Shown one piece after another: positions 53,428-62,855 of a stretch of DNA of 64,000 nt (the first letter of the stretch is position 1; every line of letters begins with the position of its first letter). The DNA lies in assembly GCA_964016415.1 (NCBI GenBank), contig OZ024666.1, forward strand, positions 2,089,310 to 2,153,309, in the 5' to 3' direction. This DNA comes from Erwinia sp. (GTDB lineage: Bacteria > Pseudomonadota > Gammaproteobacteria > Enterobacterales > Enterobacteriaceae). The notes below the pieces were generated by a model. It was not told where the DNA came from. It searched no databases and saw only the letters and a program-made list of their open reading frames with translations. The translations under genes were made by a program, and so were the position numbers.

Positions 53428-53940
53428 TTATTGATCATCCTGCCTGTAAATTTCCCGGATATCGTCGGGAGTAAAGCCACGACTCAACAGAAAACGCTGA
53501 ACTTTCATTTTCGCTTTCCACTCTTCAGGCAAGGGTTCTCCAAATTTACGCCGTGCAACATCCCGGCCCACCAGACACCAGTCGATCTCAGTTTCTGACA
53601 AGAGGGTTTTTACCACACTTCGCTCAATCCCTTTTTGATTTAACTCTATCCCGATACGCTGCGCACCATATCCTTTCTGGCTTCTCATTGATAAAAAGCG
53701 CACCGCGAACCTGAGGTCGTCAATATAGTTGTGCACTTTGCACCATTGGATAACCTGCTCCAGCGCCTCAGTACCTTCTGAGGGATGCTGATCATCGGCA
53801 AGTTGCGATTCTGAGGTGCTTAGCGCCGCTGACAATTTAATACGGAGCTCTTGCTCACTATGATCACGCAGCGAAAGAATACGCAGTGCCTTCTGCCGCA
53901 TGCGATGATAGAGAGGAGACAACCTGCATTCATCCATCAT
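53428..53940 (-). CDS. recX: RecA regulatory protein RecX
   Basis: Modulates RecA filament growth. 170 residues from the ATG at 53940, with GGAGGA just upstream; the next ATG at 53937 is equally good. Three-helix repeats include LRDHSEQELRIKL, QKGYGAQRIGIELNQKGI and the C-terminal KVQRFLLSRGFTPDDI. Normally directly downstream of recA; here recA lies 4.7 kb away in the opposite orientation, and no LexA box is visible in the 320 bases upstream of recX. Confidence 0.92.
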   Translation of the reverse strand: MMDECRLSPLYHRMRQKALRILSLRDHSEQELRIKLSAALSTSESQLADDQHPSEGTEALEQVIQWCKVHNYIDDLRFAVRFLSMRSQKGYGAQRIGIELNQKGIERSVVKTLLSETEIDWCLVGRDVARRKFGEPLPEEWKAKMKVQRFLLSRGFTPDDIREIYRQDDQ

Positions 53941-54657
53941 TGTTCCTCCTTCTTCTTCCAGCTTAATGCATCTGTAATACGAGATATGACACAACTCCAG
54001 CGAGAAGGCTTCTGTATGGAAATCATCACGCCCGGATGATATCACAGGCACAGGCACCGCGGGAAACCCGCCTGCACTGACATACAAAGCTGTTCTCAGC
54101 GATGGTTACTTCGGGCATATAATAATAACGTACTAATAAACAGAGGGATGCCGATAAGCGCAAACTGAGTCCTAAAGGAAATGTAATACCCGTTTGCTGA
54201 TCATTGATGTAACGCTTCTGAGGCAGTCAGTTTGCTAAAATCCTGACTTTGTTCAATACCAGTTTTGCATGGGCTATTACATCCTATGAGCAGTAAAGTA
54301 ACGTGGGGATGCTATATTGGTTTCTGCTTTTCAAATGTTCAGGATCCGCCAAACTTAAGCACAGATACTTACGTCATCACTTGTACACCCATTACTTATT
54401 ACCCGATCAACCTGAAGTTGTCTGTGCCCACACTATCGTTGACACACACTGGCAACCATTGAATTCAATAGCACAACAGCAGAGTTATCCGGCTTAACGG
54501 TTGAGTATGTTGAAATTGGTCCTGGGATGGCAGGAAGATTTCATCGGCCCCCGCATCAGCACGCTGATTTATCAAATCAAACACAGAAATCAACATATGG
54601 CTATCATATATGCATGATTATAAATCACTGATTTTTGAACCTTATTTAACCCCATTA
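53941..54657. other. 700-base gap upstream of recX
   Basis: No gene supported. Open frames on the plus strand (54265-54462, 54303-54497) overlap in different frames and have no ribosome site or known motif; they may be chance or remains of a decayed gene at a rearrangement boundary. Confidence 0.45.
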
Positions 54658-54679
54658 CCAGGCATGCCCACATGCCTGG
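54658..54679 (-). terminator. Hairpin after the secreted protein gene
   Basis: CCAGGCAT and ATGCCTGG form an eight-pair stem, 7 bases after the stop of the next gene; no T-run. Confidence 0.5.
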
Positions 54680-54686
54680 CATATTT

Positions 54687-55157
54687 TCAAAGTGCGTTTT
54701 TAACTACAACACCTTTGATTAAAGGCAGGTTGGCTAGTGATAAGGTGATTTGATTTATAGGTGTGGTAGGCGCAGTAAACGTAGCCTGCCAGCTACCGAC
54801 ACGAGGATTTTTCTTCGTGTTATAACAAAAAGTCAGTGCTAGTGAATCAGGCGCCAGCCTTTCACCTGCTGATGAGCGGGCTAATGGGTAACTCTTCCCA
54901 TTAACTTCAATGTAAAAATCATCATTCCATGAGGCATCAGAGGGATTGTGGTAAATACTCTCACCACTGTAACCATCCACATCGGTTTCAAAACGCAGTT
55001 CAACCTCTACCCGGTCTTGCTTTTGCACCGCCCTGATAACAGTCGCAGAGGCATAGCCGCTGGGTGTTTCAACACTGGCACTCTGTGCCGCCCCACTGAC
55101 CAGAAAGGCGATAGCAACACTTAAAAACACAACAAATTTTTGTACTCGAATCAACAT
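54687..55157 (-). CDS. Unrecognised secreted protein downstream of alkaline phosphatase
   Basis: 156 residues. Signal peptide: basic start MLIRVQK, hydrophobic core, cleavage near AAQSA (about residue 27). The mature part of about 130 residues alternates short hydrophobic and polar stretches (VEVELRFETDV, DDFYIEVNGKSYPLA, NQITLSLANLPL), suggesting a beta-sandwich; it has one cysteine. I do not recognise the family. It follows the alkaline phosphatase on the same strand but beyond that gene's terminator and has a poor ribosome site, so it may depend on read-through. Confidence 0.7.
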   Translation of the reverse strand: MLIRVQKFVVFLSVAIAFLVSGAAQSASVETPSGYASATVIRAVQKQDRVEVELRFETDVDGYSGESIYHNPSDASWNDDFYIEVNGKSYPLARSSAGERLAPDSLALTFCYNTKKNPRVGSWQATFTAPTTPINQITLSLANLPLIKGVVVKNAL

Positions 55158-55172
55158 AGGGGATGTTCTTCT

Positions 55173-55206
55173 AAAAAAAAGCCCCTGCCGATAAAGACAG
55201 GGGGCT
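55173..55206 (-). terminator. Alkaline phosphatase terminator
   Basis: AGCCCCCTG and CAGGGGCT stem (55180-55206) followed by eight T on the minus strand, 12 bases after the phosphatase stop. Confidence 0.85.
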
Positions 55207-55218
55207 ATGAAAGGTGAA

Positions 55219-56664
55219 CTATTGAGTCTGAAGATTTAATGCATTTGCTGCAGCGCGGAAGATATCCGTGTTGTCTACATAACGCTGACTCTCTTTAGGC
55301 ACGTGATAATACACACCTAAGTTGCGTTCTTCTTTTGCCACTTTGGTCAGATAAGCCGCACCCGCCCCTTTCGCATACACCGGAACCAGTTCACGTGTGT
55401 GAGTATCTGAATTCCAGCGCACCAGTGGCAGCGCTCCGGCTCCCTGACTGACAATGTCAGAATATATTTCTTTATTTGAGTCAGGGCCTTGTAATAAACC
55501 ATTGCCGTGGTCGGTAGTCACAATGACCAGCGTTTCATCCCATGAGCTATTTTTCTCAACCCAGTCTGTCACCGCTTCAACCGCACGATTAAAATCAATT
55601 TGCTCTTCAACCAGACGCGGCAGGTTATTAGCATGCGCTGCCCAATCCACTGCCCCACCTTCTACCATCAGGAAGAAGCCTTTCTCGTTTTTACTGATGA
55701 TGTTCAATGCACCTTTGGTCATCGTCGCTAAGTCAGGCTGGTTGGTGAGCAGGTTGCCCCCGGCAACACCACTGCGGTTAAATTGCAGTGTGGCATTATT
55801 CTGAGCCGTACCAACCACTTTACTTTTCCCTTTCAGGTCCAGACGCCCTTCTGCCAGCGCTTCAAAATCCGCTTTTGTTTCAATATGTGCATAAGGTGTT
55901 TCATTAGCGACCAGTTTTTCCCAAGTGGCTTTGCCGCCAACATAACGATAGGCTTTGTCGTTTTTCGGTTCGGTACGCTGTCCATCGCTGTCATAAAACG
56001 GATGTCCGCTGCCCATAATGACAGAGGCCTGGCCTGAATTAATCGCTTCCTGAGCAATCTCTTCATATTTGTTTCGGCTGGCATTGTGAGCCAGAAAACC
56101 GGCAGGCGTAGCATGGCTCCATTGAACCGAAGTGATAACGCCTAAAGCACGTCCGTTTGCGACTACATAATCACCAATGTTTTCAATCTTTTTGTCATCA
56201 TTAGACCAGTTGATTGCATTGTTATAGGTTTTATGGCCAGATGCTAACGCCGTTGCGGCCGCTGCGCTGTCTGTGTAGTCAGCACGCGTGTAATCATAAC
56301 CTTCAAAGTAGCCCGGGTAATTGCCCAGATTACCTTTGAATGTTGCCTCAGATTTCTGCTTATTCCACAGTTTTGCAGGATCAAATTTGACGGTCTCTTT
56401 GTCGCTATGAGTCGGCACATTCGAGGTATTCAGGGGATACGTTGAGGCAAAAACTTTGACATCAAAATCATCGTAAACTTCATGACCAAGAGCACCATGC
56501 CGATAGTAACTGGCCGCATGCCAGGTATTGATACCCGCTCCATCACTGATCAATAAGATCACATTTTCGGCATTAGATTTATTCTCAGAAGTATTGGCAT
56601 AAGTCACTGAAGTGATACTGGCGCCTACCAGCACTGCAAGAGCAGATATTGTCAACTTTTTCAT
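55219..56664 (-). CDS. Periplasmic alkaline phosphatase (PhoA superfamily)
   Basis: Releases phosphate from organic esters in the periplasm. 481 residues with a signal peptide ending near TYA. Metal and catalytic residues are visible: Asp in LISDGAG, nucleophile Ser in YTDSAAAATALASG, HATPAGF, EGGAVDWAAHANN, TTDHGNG and the late His in DTHTRELVPVYA. His in HATP and Trp in VDWAAH replace the Asp and Lys of E. coli PhoA, as in other alkaline phosphatases; there is no cysteine pair. So it is a homologue, not the E. coli-type phoA. A PhoB box precedes it. Confidence 0.88.
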   Translation of the reverse strand: MKKLTISALAVLVGASITSVTYANTSENKSNAENVILLISDGAGINTWHAASYYRHGALGHEVYDDFDVKVFASTYPLNTSNVPTHSDKETVKFDPAKLWNKQKSEATFKGNLGNYPGYFEGYDYTRADYTDSAAAATALASGHKTYNNAINWSNDDKKIENIGDYVVANGRALGVITSVQWSHATPAGFLAHNASRNKYEEIAQEAINSGQASVIMGSGHPFYDSDGQRTEPKNDKAYRYVGGKATWEKLVANETPYAHIETKADFEALAEGRLDLKGKSKVVGTAQNNATLQFNRSGVAGGNLLTNQPDLATMTKGALNIISKNEKGFFLMVEGGAVDWAAHANNLPRLVEEQIDFNRAVEAVTDWVEKNSSWDETLVIVTTDHGNGLLQGPDSNKEIYSDIVSQGAGALPLVRWNSDTHTRELVPVYAKGAGAAYLTKVAKEERNLGVYYHVPKESQRYVDNTDIFRAAANALNLQTQ

Positions 56665-56713
56665 TTGGTTTTCCTGTGATGTGTTTAACTTTTGTTTACG
56701 TTACGTGACACAG

Positions 56714-56731
56714 ATGACTGATTTATGACAG
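56714..56731 (-). promoter_or_regulatory. PhoB (Pho) box
   Basis: On the minus strand CTGTCATAAATCAGTCAT matches the consensus CTGTCATAWAWCTGTCAY at 17 of 18 positions, 50 bases before the alkaline phosphatase start. Phosphate-starvation control is strongly predicted. The rest of the gap 56665-56957 shows no gene. Confidence 0.85.
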
Positions 56732-56957
56732 TCTGAAACAAAAACCACTCACTGCCTCATCACATGGCTTGATTCGGTGATCGTGCGAGGGGGGCGTATG
56801 CTCCTTTGCGGCACGGCATACAAAATGTGCGTGTTGTCAGTTCAACAATCTTCAGCGGGATACGGTGTGTTGCACGATTCTCAATGATAGCCATTTCATC
56901 ATGAGAAGTGATGCATTAACATAGCGCATTACTTTCGCCTTGCACTATGGATATTCA

Positions 56958-58022
56958 ATGCGTTATCTGCTGAAAACTCTGCCATTGATTCTGTTTCTTT
57001 CCGCCTGCAGCGCACCACATCATCCGGCAGCCACGGCTAGTCCGTCACCGCCCAAAGGGGAGTTTTTGCTCGATGCCACACATCAGCATGCGCCATTGAG
57101 CGGTGATTTTGCCAGCAATCCGCTTACGATAAAGTTTATTGATCGGATAGTGGCAGAACAGGGCTTTGACAGGCAACAGTTGCATGATGTGCTGGCGCAG
57201 GCACAGAAACTGGATTGGGTGATTCGTCTGATGGACAAGCAAGCTCCCACTTTGCAGCCCGAATCCGGGCCTAATGGTGCATGGATACGTTACCGTAATA
57301 AATTTATTACTCCCGAGAACGTGCAGAATGGTGTGATCTTCTGGAATCAATATCAGGACGCACTGGTACGTGCGCAACAAACCTATGGCGTTCCGGCGGA
57401 GATCATTGTCGGCATCATTGGTGTCGAGACACGCTGGGGCAAAATTATGGGTAAAACACGCATTATCGATGCGCTTGCCACCCTCTCTTTTGACTACCCA
57501 CGCCGGGCTGACTTTTTTACTGCCGAGCTGGAAACCTTTCTGCTGATGGCGCGTAAAGAGGGCAAAGATCCACTCAGCCTGCAAGGCTCCTATGCGGGTG
57601 CCATGGGATATGGCCAGTTTATGCCCTCATCATTTAAAAATTACGCAGTTGATTTTAATCATGACGGACACATCAATCTGTGGGATCCGGTTGATGCAAT
57701 CGGCAGCATCGCTAACTATTTCAGTGTACATGGCTGGGTTAAAGGCGGCACTGTCGCCATCATGGCCAGTGGTAAAAATCGTTCACTGCAAACCGGGTTT
57801 AAAACCCGTTATCGTGTCAGCCAGCTGGCTAAAGCCGGATTCTCACCGACCGTTAAACTAGATCCTGAGCAACAGGTGAGTCTGCTACGCTTCGACATGG
57901 GGAAACAGTATCAATACTGGTACGGGTTACCTAATTTTTACGCCATTACCCGCTACAATCACAGTAACCATTATGCGATGGCCGTCTGGCAACTGGGGCT
58001 GGCAGTACGCGAGGCACGCTAA
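56958..58022 (+). CDS. mltB: Membrane-bound lytic murein transglycosylase B
   Basis: GH103 lytic transglycosylase anchored in the outer membrane. 354 residues from the ATG at 56958; a TTG at 56940 is possible. The lipobox is FLSAC (Cys17). The catalytic Glu is in GIIGVETRWGKIMGKTR, and GAMGYGQFMPSS and YYAITRYNHSNHYAMAVWQL-like blocks are conserved. Followed by pncC and recA in the usual order, but the whole trio is inverted relative to recX-alaS. Confidence 0.94.
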   Translation: MRYLLKTLPLILFLSACSAPHHPAATASPSPPKGEFLLDATHQHAPLSGDFASNPLTIKFIDRIVAEQGFDRQQLHDVLAQAQKLDWVIRLMDKQAPTLQPESGPNGAWIRYRNKFITPENVQNGVIFWNQYQDALVRAQQTYGVPAEIIVGIIGVETRWGKIMGKTRIIDALATLSFDYPRRADFFTAELETFLLMARKEGKDPLSLQGSYAGAMGYGQFMPSSFKNYAVDFNHDGHINLWDPVDAIGSIANYFSVHGWVKGGTVAIMASGKNRSLQTGFKTRYRVSQLAKAGFSPTVKLDPEQQVSLLRFDMGKQYQYWYGLPNFYAITRYNHSNHYAMAVWQLGLAVREAR

Positions 58023-58075
58023 CTCGCGCCTTAAAACCACCCACACAACATGCTCTGATGCGGAAAGGGGGATAA

Positions 58076-58564
58076 GTGGAAAAAATCAGTATTACCACAC
58101 TGGCAACTGATATCGGTCAGCGTTTACAGGCAGAATCTGCCATGCTCACCACAGCGGAATCCTGTACTGGCGGCGGCATAGCCCAGGCGGTGACGGAGAT
58201 CGCCGGCAGTTCGCAATGGTTCGGCTATGGATTTGTTACCTATAGCAATCAGGCAAAATCGCAACTACTGGATGTTCCACCCTCTTTGATTGAGCTGTAT
58301 GGTGCAGTCAGTGAACCGGTAGTTATCGCCATGGCGCAGGGGGCATTGAGCCGTTCAGTGGCAGATTATGCCATTGCCGTGAGCGGGATTGCCGGCCCTG
58401 GCGGCGGAACACCGGAAAAACCTACCGGTACTGTCTGGTTTGGCTTTACCAGTAGAAAAGGCCACATCTACAGCGCATGTCAGCGCTTCTGCGGCGATCG
58501 TGCGGCAGTAAGAGAGCAGGCAGTACACTGGGCATTACTTACCCTGCGGGACCACTTTTTATAA
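58076..58564 (+). CDS. pncC: Nicotinamide-nucleotide amidohydrolase PncC
   Basis: Deamidates NMN to nicotinate mononucleotide in pyridine recycling; CinA C-terminal domain family. 162 residues, GTG start behind AAAGGGGG. Motifs [26 protein letters not shown] and [19 protein letters not shown]. Directly upstream of recA, as in E. coli. Confidence 0.94.
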   Translation: MEKISITTLATDIGQRLQAESAMLTTAESCTGGGIAQAVTEIAGSSQWFGYGFVTYSNQAKSQLLDVPPSLIELYGAVSEPVVIAMAQGALSRSVADYAIAVSGIAGPGGGTPEKPTGTVWFGFTSRKGHIYSACQRFCGDRAAVREQAVHWALLTLRDHFL

Positions 58565-58571
58565 AATAGAC

Positions 58572-58599
58572 TTGATACTGTATGCGCATACAGTATAAT
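58572..58599 (+). promoter_or_regulatory. recA promoter with LexA (SOS) box
   Basis: TACTGTATGCGCATACAGTA (58576-58595) is a LexA box differing from the E. coli recA box by one base. It overlaps a promoter with TTGATA (58572-58577) and TATAAT (58594-58599), 16 bases apart. DNA-damage induction is clearly predicted. Confidence 0.92.
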
Positions 58600-58661
58600 C
58601 ATTCACAAGATAACACGACATTGACTCCGTGAAGGCACACCCGGCACGATAAGGAACAGAC

Positions 58662-59720
58662 ATGGCAATTGATGAAAACAAACAAAAAGCACTGGCAGCG
58701 GCACTTGGTCAGATTGAGAAACAGTTTGGTAAAGGCTCCATCATGCGTCTGGGTGAAGACCGCTCAATGGATGTCGAAACCATTTCCACTGGTTCACTCT
58801 CACTTGATATCGCACTTGGTGCCGGTGGGTTACCTATGGGGCGAATTGTTGAAATCTATGGACCTGAATCATCAGGTAAAACAACACTTACCCTGCAAGT
58901 GATTGCCGCTGCGCAGCGCAAAGGTAAAACCTGTGCGTTTATTGATGCCGAGCACGCGCTTGACCCTGTTTATGCTAAAAAGTTAGGCGTTGATATCGAC
59001 AACCTACTCTGTTCTCAGCCTGATACCGGTGAACAGGCACTGGAAATCTGCGATGCACTGGCACGTTCCGGTGCGGTAGATGTGATCATTGTCGACTCCG
59101 TTGCAGCCTTAACCCCGAAAGCGGAAATTGAAGGTGAGATCGGTGACTCACACATGGGGCTGGCAGCCCGTATGATGAGCCAGGCAATGCGTAAACTGGC
59201 AGGTAACCTCAAACAGTCGAACACACTGCTGATCTTTATCAACCAGATCCGTATGAAAATTGGTGTCATGTTTGGCAACCCTGAGACCACTACCGGGGGA
59301 AATGCTCTGAAGTTTTATGCTTCTGTTCGCCTGGATATTCGCCGCATCGGTGCAATCAAAGAAGGTGATGAAGTCGTTGGTAGTGAAACTCGCGTTAAGG
59401 TAGTGAAAAATAAGGTTGCCGCCCCCTTCAAACAGGCAGAATTCCAGATCATGTATGGTGAGGGGATCAATATCTACGGTGAGCTGGTTGAACTGGGTGT
59501 CAAACATAAACTGATAGAAAAAGCAGGTGCCTGGTATAGCTACAATGGCGACAAAATCGGCCAGGGTAAAGCAAATGCCAGCAATTACCTGAAAGAAAAC
59601 CCCGCAATTGCTGAGGCTATTGAGGCGAAACTACGCGCAGATCTGTTGAACAATCCGGACGGTAAACCCGATTTTACTCCGACCAGTGATGAAAAAGATG
59701 AATCAGCAGATGAGTTTTAA
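58662..59720 (+). CDS. recA: Recombinase RecA
   Basis: DNA strand exchange protein and LexA co-protease. 352 residues (E. coli 353). Walker [10 protein letters not shown] near residues 67-75, Walker B region [20 protein letters not shown], loop 2 [22 protein letters not shown], acidic tail [10 protein letters not shown]. Its stop is followed by about 140 bases and a terminator, then narI on the other strand; recX is not downstream. Confidence 0.98.
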   Translation: MAIDENKQKALAAALGQIEKQFGKGSIMRLGEDRSMDVETISTGSLSLDIALGAGGLPMGRIVEIYGPESSGKTTLTLQVIAAAQRKGKTCAFIDAEHALDPVYAKKLGVDIDNLLCSQPDTGEQALEICDALARSGAVDVIIVDSVAALTPKAEIEGEIGDSHMGLAARMMSQAMRKLAGNLKQSNTLLIFINQIRMKIGVMFGNPETTTGGNALKFYASVRLDIRRIGAIKEGDEVVGSETRVKVVKNKVAAPFKQAEFQIMYGEGINIYGELVELGVKHKLIEKAGAWYSYNGDKIGQGKANASNYLKENPAIAEAIEAKLRADLLNNPDGKPDFTPTSDEKDESADEF

Positions 59721-59860
59721 TCAGACGAAGAGTCAGCCCGGATAACACCATAAAACACTACTTAACGACCGCGCTCTTCTTCACTTATCAACCGAATGAG
59801 CGCCATGCAGAACTGGCAGGAAAGATATTATCCGTCTGGCTAATGGTTTCTGATACAGAA

Positions 59861-59885
59861 AACCTCCCGCATGGGAGGTTTTTTT
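59861..59885 (+). terminator. Terminator between recA and narI
   Basis: AACCTCCC and GGGAGGTT around GCAT, followed by seven T; 140 bases after recA, and also usable for the nar operon on the other strand. Confidence 0.85.
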
Positions 59886-59911
59886 ATGTCACCCTGCCGA
59901 TCAGCTTTGCA

Positions 59912-60589
59912 CTAATGCCGGTTTCGTACCAACTGATAACGCCGGGTGAGGTATTCCACCGGAGCACTCCAGATATGCACCAGACGGCAAAAAGGGAACA
60001 AAAGAAAAAGTGTCATTCCCAACACCATATGCAGACGGAAAATCCATGCAACACCGTCAAGATGGGCTGATGCACCACCCTGGAAAGTGACGATGGCCTG
60101 CGCCCATCCCACCAGCTTCATCATCTCACTGCCGTGTGGATGTTGAGCCGAAAAAGGAATGGTCAGTAGCCCGAGACAGACCTGAATCACCAGCAGCGAG
60201 AGGATCATGATATCTGCCGGTGAACTGGTGGCACGAATACGCGTGTTCGTGAGTCGTCGGCGTAATAATAATCCACCACCGATCAGCGTCATGATGCCAA
60301 ACACCCCACCAACACCCATCGCCAGTTGCTGTTTCATAGCAACGGGCAAAAACCAGGCATACATCCAGTGTGGTGTTAACATGCCAACAATATGACCAAG
60401 AAAAATACCAATAACGCCGATGTGAAACAAATTTGACGCCAGACGCATGCCTTTTTTGTCCAGCATCTGGCTGGAGCCAGCCCGCCAGCTGTACTGACCA
60501 TAATCATAACGTAGCCAGCTACCTACAAGAAAAACAGTACCGGCAATATAAGGATAGATATCGAAAAAAAAGCGTGAAAGAAAGTGCAC
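59912..60589 (-). CDS. narI: Nitrate reductase gamma subunit NarI
   Basis: Membrane cytochrome b that oxidises quinol and feeds electrons to NarH. 225 residues from the GTG at 60589, behind AGGAGG with 6-base spacing; this matches the E. coli start and length better than the TTG at 60595. Five spans; haem-ligand histidines in [19 protein letters not shown] and [16 protein letters not shown]. Last gene of the operon. Confidence 0.95.
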   Translation of the reverse strand: MHFLSRFFFDIYPYIAGTVFLVGSWLRYDYGQYSWRAGSSQMLDKKGMRLASNLFHIGVIGIFLGHIVGMLTPHWMYAWFLPVAMKQQLAMGVGGVFGIMTLIGGGLLLRRRLTNTRIRATSSPADIMILSLLVIQVCLGLLTIPFSAQHPHGSEMMKLVGWAQAIVTFQGGASAHLDGVAWIFRLHMVLGMTLFLLFPFCRLVHIWSAPVEYLTRRYQLVRNRH

Positions 60590-60591
60590 AA

Positions 60592-61314
60592 TCAACCTCC
60601 TGTAGTTCGCGTCGTGGTCTCAGCGATATCCAGATAGTGTGGGATGACGTTATCAACGAAACGACGTTGATGCCGGGTTTGCTGTGCAGAACTGCACCCC
60701 TGTTTACCGAGGAAAGTAACCTGCTCCTCTTCCCAGACGGCATCTAATGCGGCAGGCGTATCATCCCGCGCTTCCTGCGCCACTTGCTGCATAAGATGCT
60801 CTGATACCTGCTGCTGACCAGCAAAAGCTAATAACGCGGCGAAGAGTGCTGCATAAGGACTCTGTCGCTGTTCAAGTCTTGAAGCGAGTAGCGCCAGAAT
60901 AGGCACAATATCTTCTAACCCTTGCTGTGCTTTTTCCCTGCTACTGTGAGCCAGATACTCAAGATAGAGCGGCAGATAATCAGGCAACTCCTTACTGACT
61001 GGCAGTAAGCCATCATGCTGATACTGAGCCAGCAGGTCGACCATTGCCTGACCACGGTCACGTGATTCGCCGTGTACGTGCTCAAATAACAACAGCGATG
61101 TTGCCCGGCCACGATCGAACAATTCGCCATACTCTGCCTGGATATCTAATAAAGGACGGGAAGAGAGAGTCTCAATAAAACCGGTAATCGCAATACGATG
61201 ACCTGCAGGAACCTCAGTCAGTTGCTGACTTTCAGCCAGCAACTCATCACGATGGGTAAGCAGCGTCTGATCAGGATACTCCAGCAGATAAGAGATAAGG
61301 TTCAACAGACTCAT
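60592..61314 (-). CDS. narJ: Nitrate reductase assembly chaperone NarJ
   Basis: Dedicated chaperone that holds NarGH and aids molybdenum cofactor insertion; not part of the final enzyme. 240 residues, helical. Blocks [48 protein letters not shown] (in part) and [14 protein letters not shown] are typical. Its start overlaps the narH stop by 4 bases. Confidence 0.95.
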   Translation of the reverse strand: MSLLNLISYLLEYPDQTLLTHRDELLAESQQLTEVPAGHRIAITGFIETLSSRPLLDIQAEYGELFDRGRATSLLLFEHVHGESRDRGQAMVDLLAQYQHDGLLPVSKELPDYLPLYLEYLAHSSREKAQQGLEDIVPILALLASRLEQRQSPYAALFAALLAFAGQQQVSEHLMQQVAQEARDDTPAALDAVWEEEQVTFLGKQGCSSAQQTRHQRRFVDNVIPHYLDIAETTTRTTGG

Positions 61315-62855
61315 AGACTTTTCTCCGGCGGCTGCGTTTTACTGGTAATATCGATGGCGTCGATCCGGTGACTGTTAAACAGATTGAATTTGCTGTCACT
61401 GCCATGACAACCATCGCCAAAACTGAAGCCACACCCTTTGCTTTCAGGGAACGCTTCTGCCGCCAGCTCACGATGAGAAGAAGGAACAACAAAGCGGTCT
61501 TCATAATTCGCAATCGCCAGGTATCGATACATCTCCTGTGCCTGAGCTTCACTCAACCCTGCCTCTTGCAGCGCGGTAGTATCTACTTTGCCATCAACAG
61601 TTTCAGCGCGCTTGTAATGACGCATGGCCAGCATGCGCTTCAGTGCCAGCAGCACAGATTCAGGGTCGCCGGCCGTCAGCAAATTAGCCAGATACTGTAC
61701 CGGAATGCGCAGGCTTTCTACATCCGGCAACACACCTTGCTGCTGCAGTAAACCGGAATCGGCCGCAGACTGAATAGGTGACAGTGGTGGCACATACCAG
61801 ATCATAGGTAATGTGCGGTACTCCGGATGAAGTGGCAAAGCCAGTTTCCAGTCGATAGCCATTTTATAGACCGGTGATTGCTGCGCAGCATCGATGACAC
61901 TTTGTGGAACGCCATCCTGTAAAGCCTGAGCGATAACATCAGGATCGTGCGGATCAAGAAACAGCGATAGCTGCTGTTCATATAAGGCTGTTTCATGCTC
62001 TGACGCTGCCACTTCCTGAATACGGTCAGCATCATAAAGCAATACTCCAAGATAACGGATACGCCCCACACAGGTTTCTGAGCAAACGGTTGGCTGTCCT
62101 GATTCAATACGCGGGTAGCAGAAAATACACTTCTCTGATTTGCCGCTTTTCCAGTTGAAATAGATTTTTTTATACGGACAGCCAGTGAGGCACATTCTCC
62201 AGCCTCGACACTTATCCTGATCGATAAGGACGATACCATCTTCACCACGTTTATAGATGGCTCCGCTCGGGCAAGTTGCAACACACGCCGGGTTAAGGCA
62301 GTGCTCACAGAGACGCGGCAAATACATCATAAAAGTATTTTCAAACTGACCGTAAATCTCTTTCTGCATGTGAACGAAATTTTTATCCCGCCCCCGGTGG
62401 ACAAATTCCCCCCCCAGAATCTCTTCCCAGTTTGGTCCTTTATCAATTTTTTTCATCCGCTGACCGGTAATTAACGATCGTGGGCGCGCAACCGGCTGGT
62501 AACGACTTGAAGGTGCGGTATGCAGGTGTTGATAGTCAAAATCGAAAGGCTCGTAGTAATCATCTAATGCCGGCACATCAGGGTTAGCAAAGAGTTTTGA
62601 CAACACGCCGATGCGACTACCCATACGCGGTTCCAGTTTACCACTGATTTTACGGATCCAGCCGCCTTTCCACTTCTGCTGATCTTCCCAGGCTTCGGGA
62701 TAGCCTACACCGGGTTTACTCTCAACATTATTAAACCAGGCATACTCTACCCCTTCACGACTGGTCCAGACATTTTTACAGGTGACCGAGCAGGTATGAC
62801 AGCCGATACACTTATCCAGATTCAGCACCATGCCAATTTGTGAACGTATTTTCAC
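61311..62855 (-). CDS. narH: Nitrate reductase beta subunit NarH
   Basis: Electron-transfer subunit with four iron-sulfur clusters. 514 residues from the GTG at 62855 (GGAGGA upstream), overlapping the narG stop (GTGA). Cysteine groups: CIGCHTCSVTCKNVW, CEHCLNPACVATCPSGA, CRGWRMCLTGCPYKK, and CIFCYPR followed by CSETC. The Trp in CRGWRMC is the usual ligand change for the 3Fe-4S cluster. The frame is intact even though the narG before it is broken. Confidence 0.96.
   Translation of the reverse strand: MKIRSQIGMVLNLDKCIGCHTCSVTCKNVWTSREGVEYAWFNNVESKPGVGYPEAWEDQQKWKGGWIRKISGKLEPRMGSRIGVLSKLFANPDVPALDDYYEPFDFDYQHLHTAPSSRYQPVARPRSLITGQRMKKIDKGPNWEEILGGEFVHRGRDKNFVHMQKEIYGQFENTFMMYLPRLCEHCLNPACVATCPSGAIYKRGEDGIVLIDQDKCRGWRMCLTGCPYKKIYFNWKSGKSEKCIFCYPRIESGQPTVCSETCVGRIRYLGVLLYDADRIQEVAASEHETALYEQQLSLFLDPHDPDVIAQALQDGVPQSVIDAAQQSPVYKMAIDWKLALPLHPEYRTLPMIWYVPPLSPIQSAADSGLLQQQGVLPDVESLRIPVQYLANLLTAGDPESVLLALKRMLAMRHYKRAETVDGKVDTTALQEAGLSEAQAQEMYRYLAIANYEDRFVVPSSHRELAAEAFPESKGCGFSFGDGCHGSDSKFNLFNSHRIDAIDITSKTQPPEKSL

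Noticed and set aside
54265-54497. Two overlapping plus-strand ORFs of about 65 codons
   Set aside because: Different frames over the same bases, no ribosome site, no recognisable motif.
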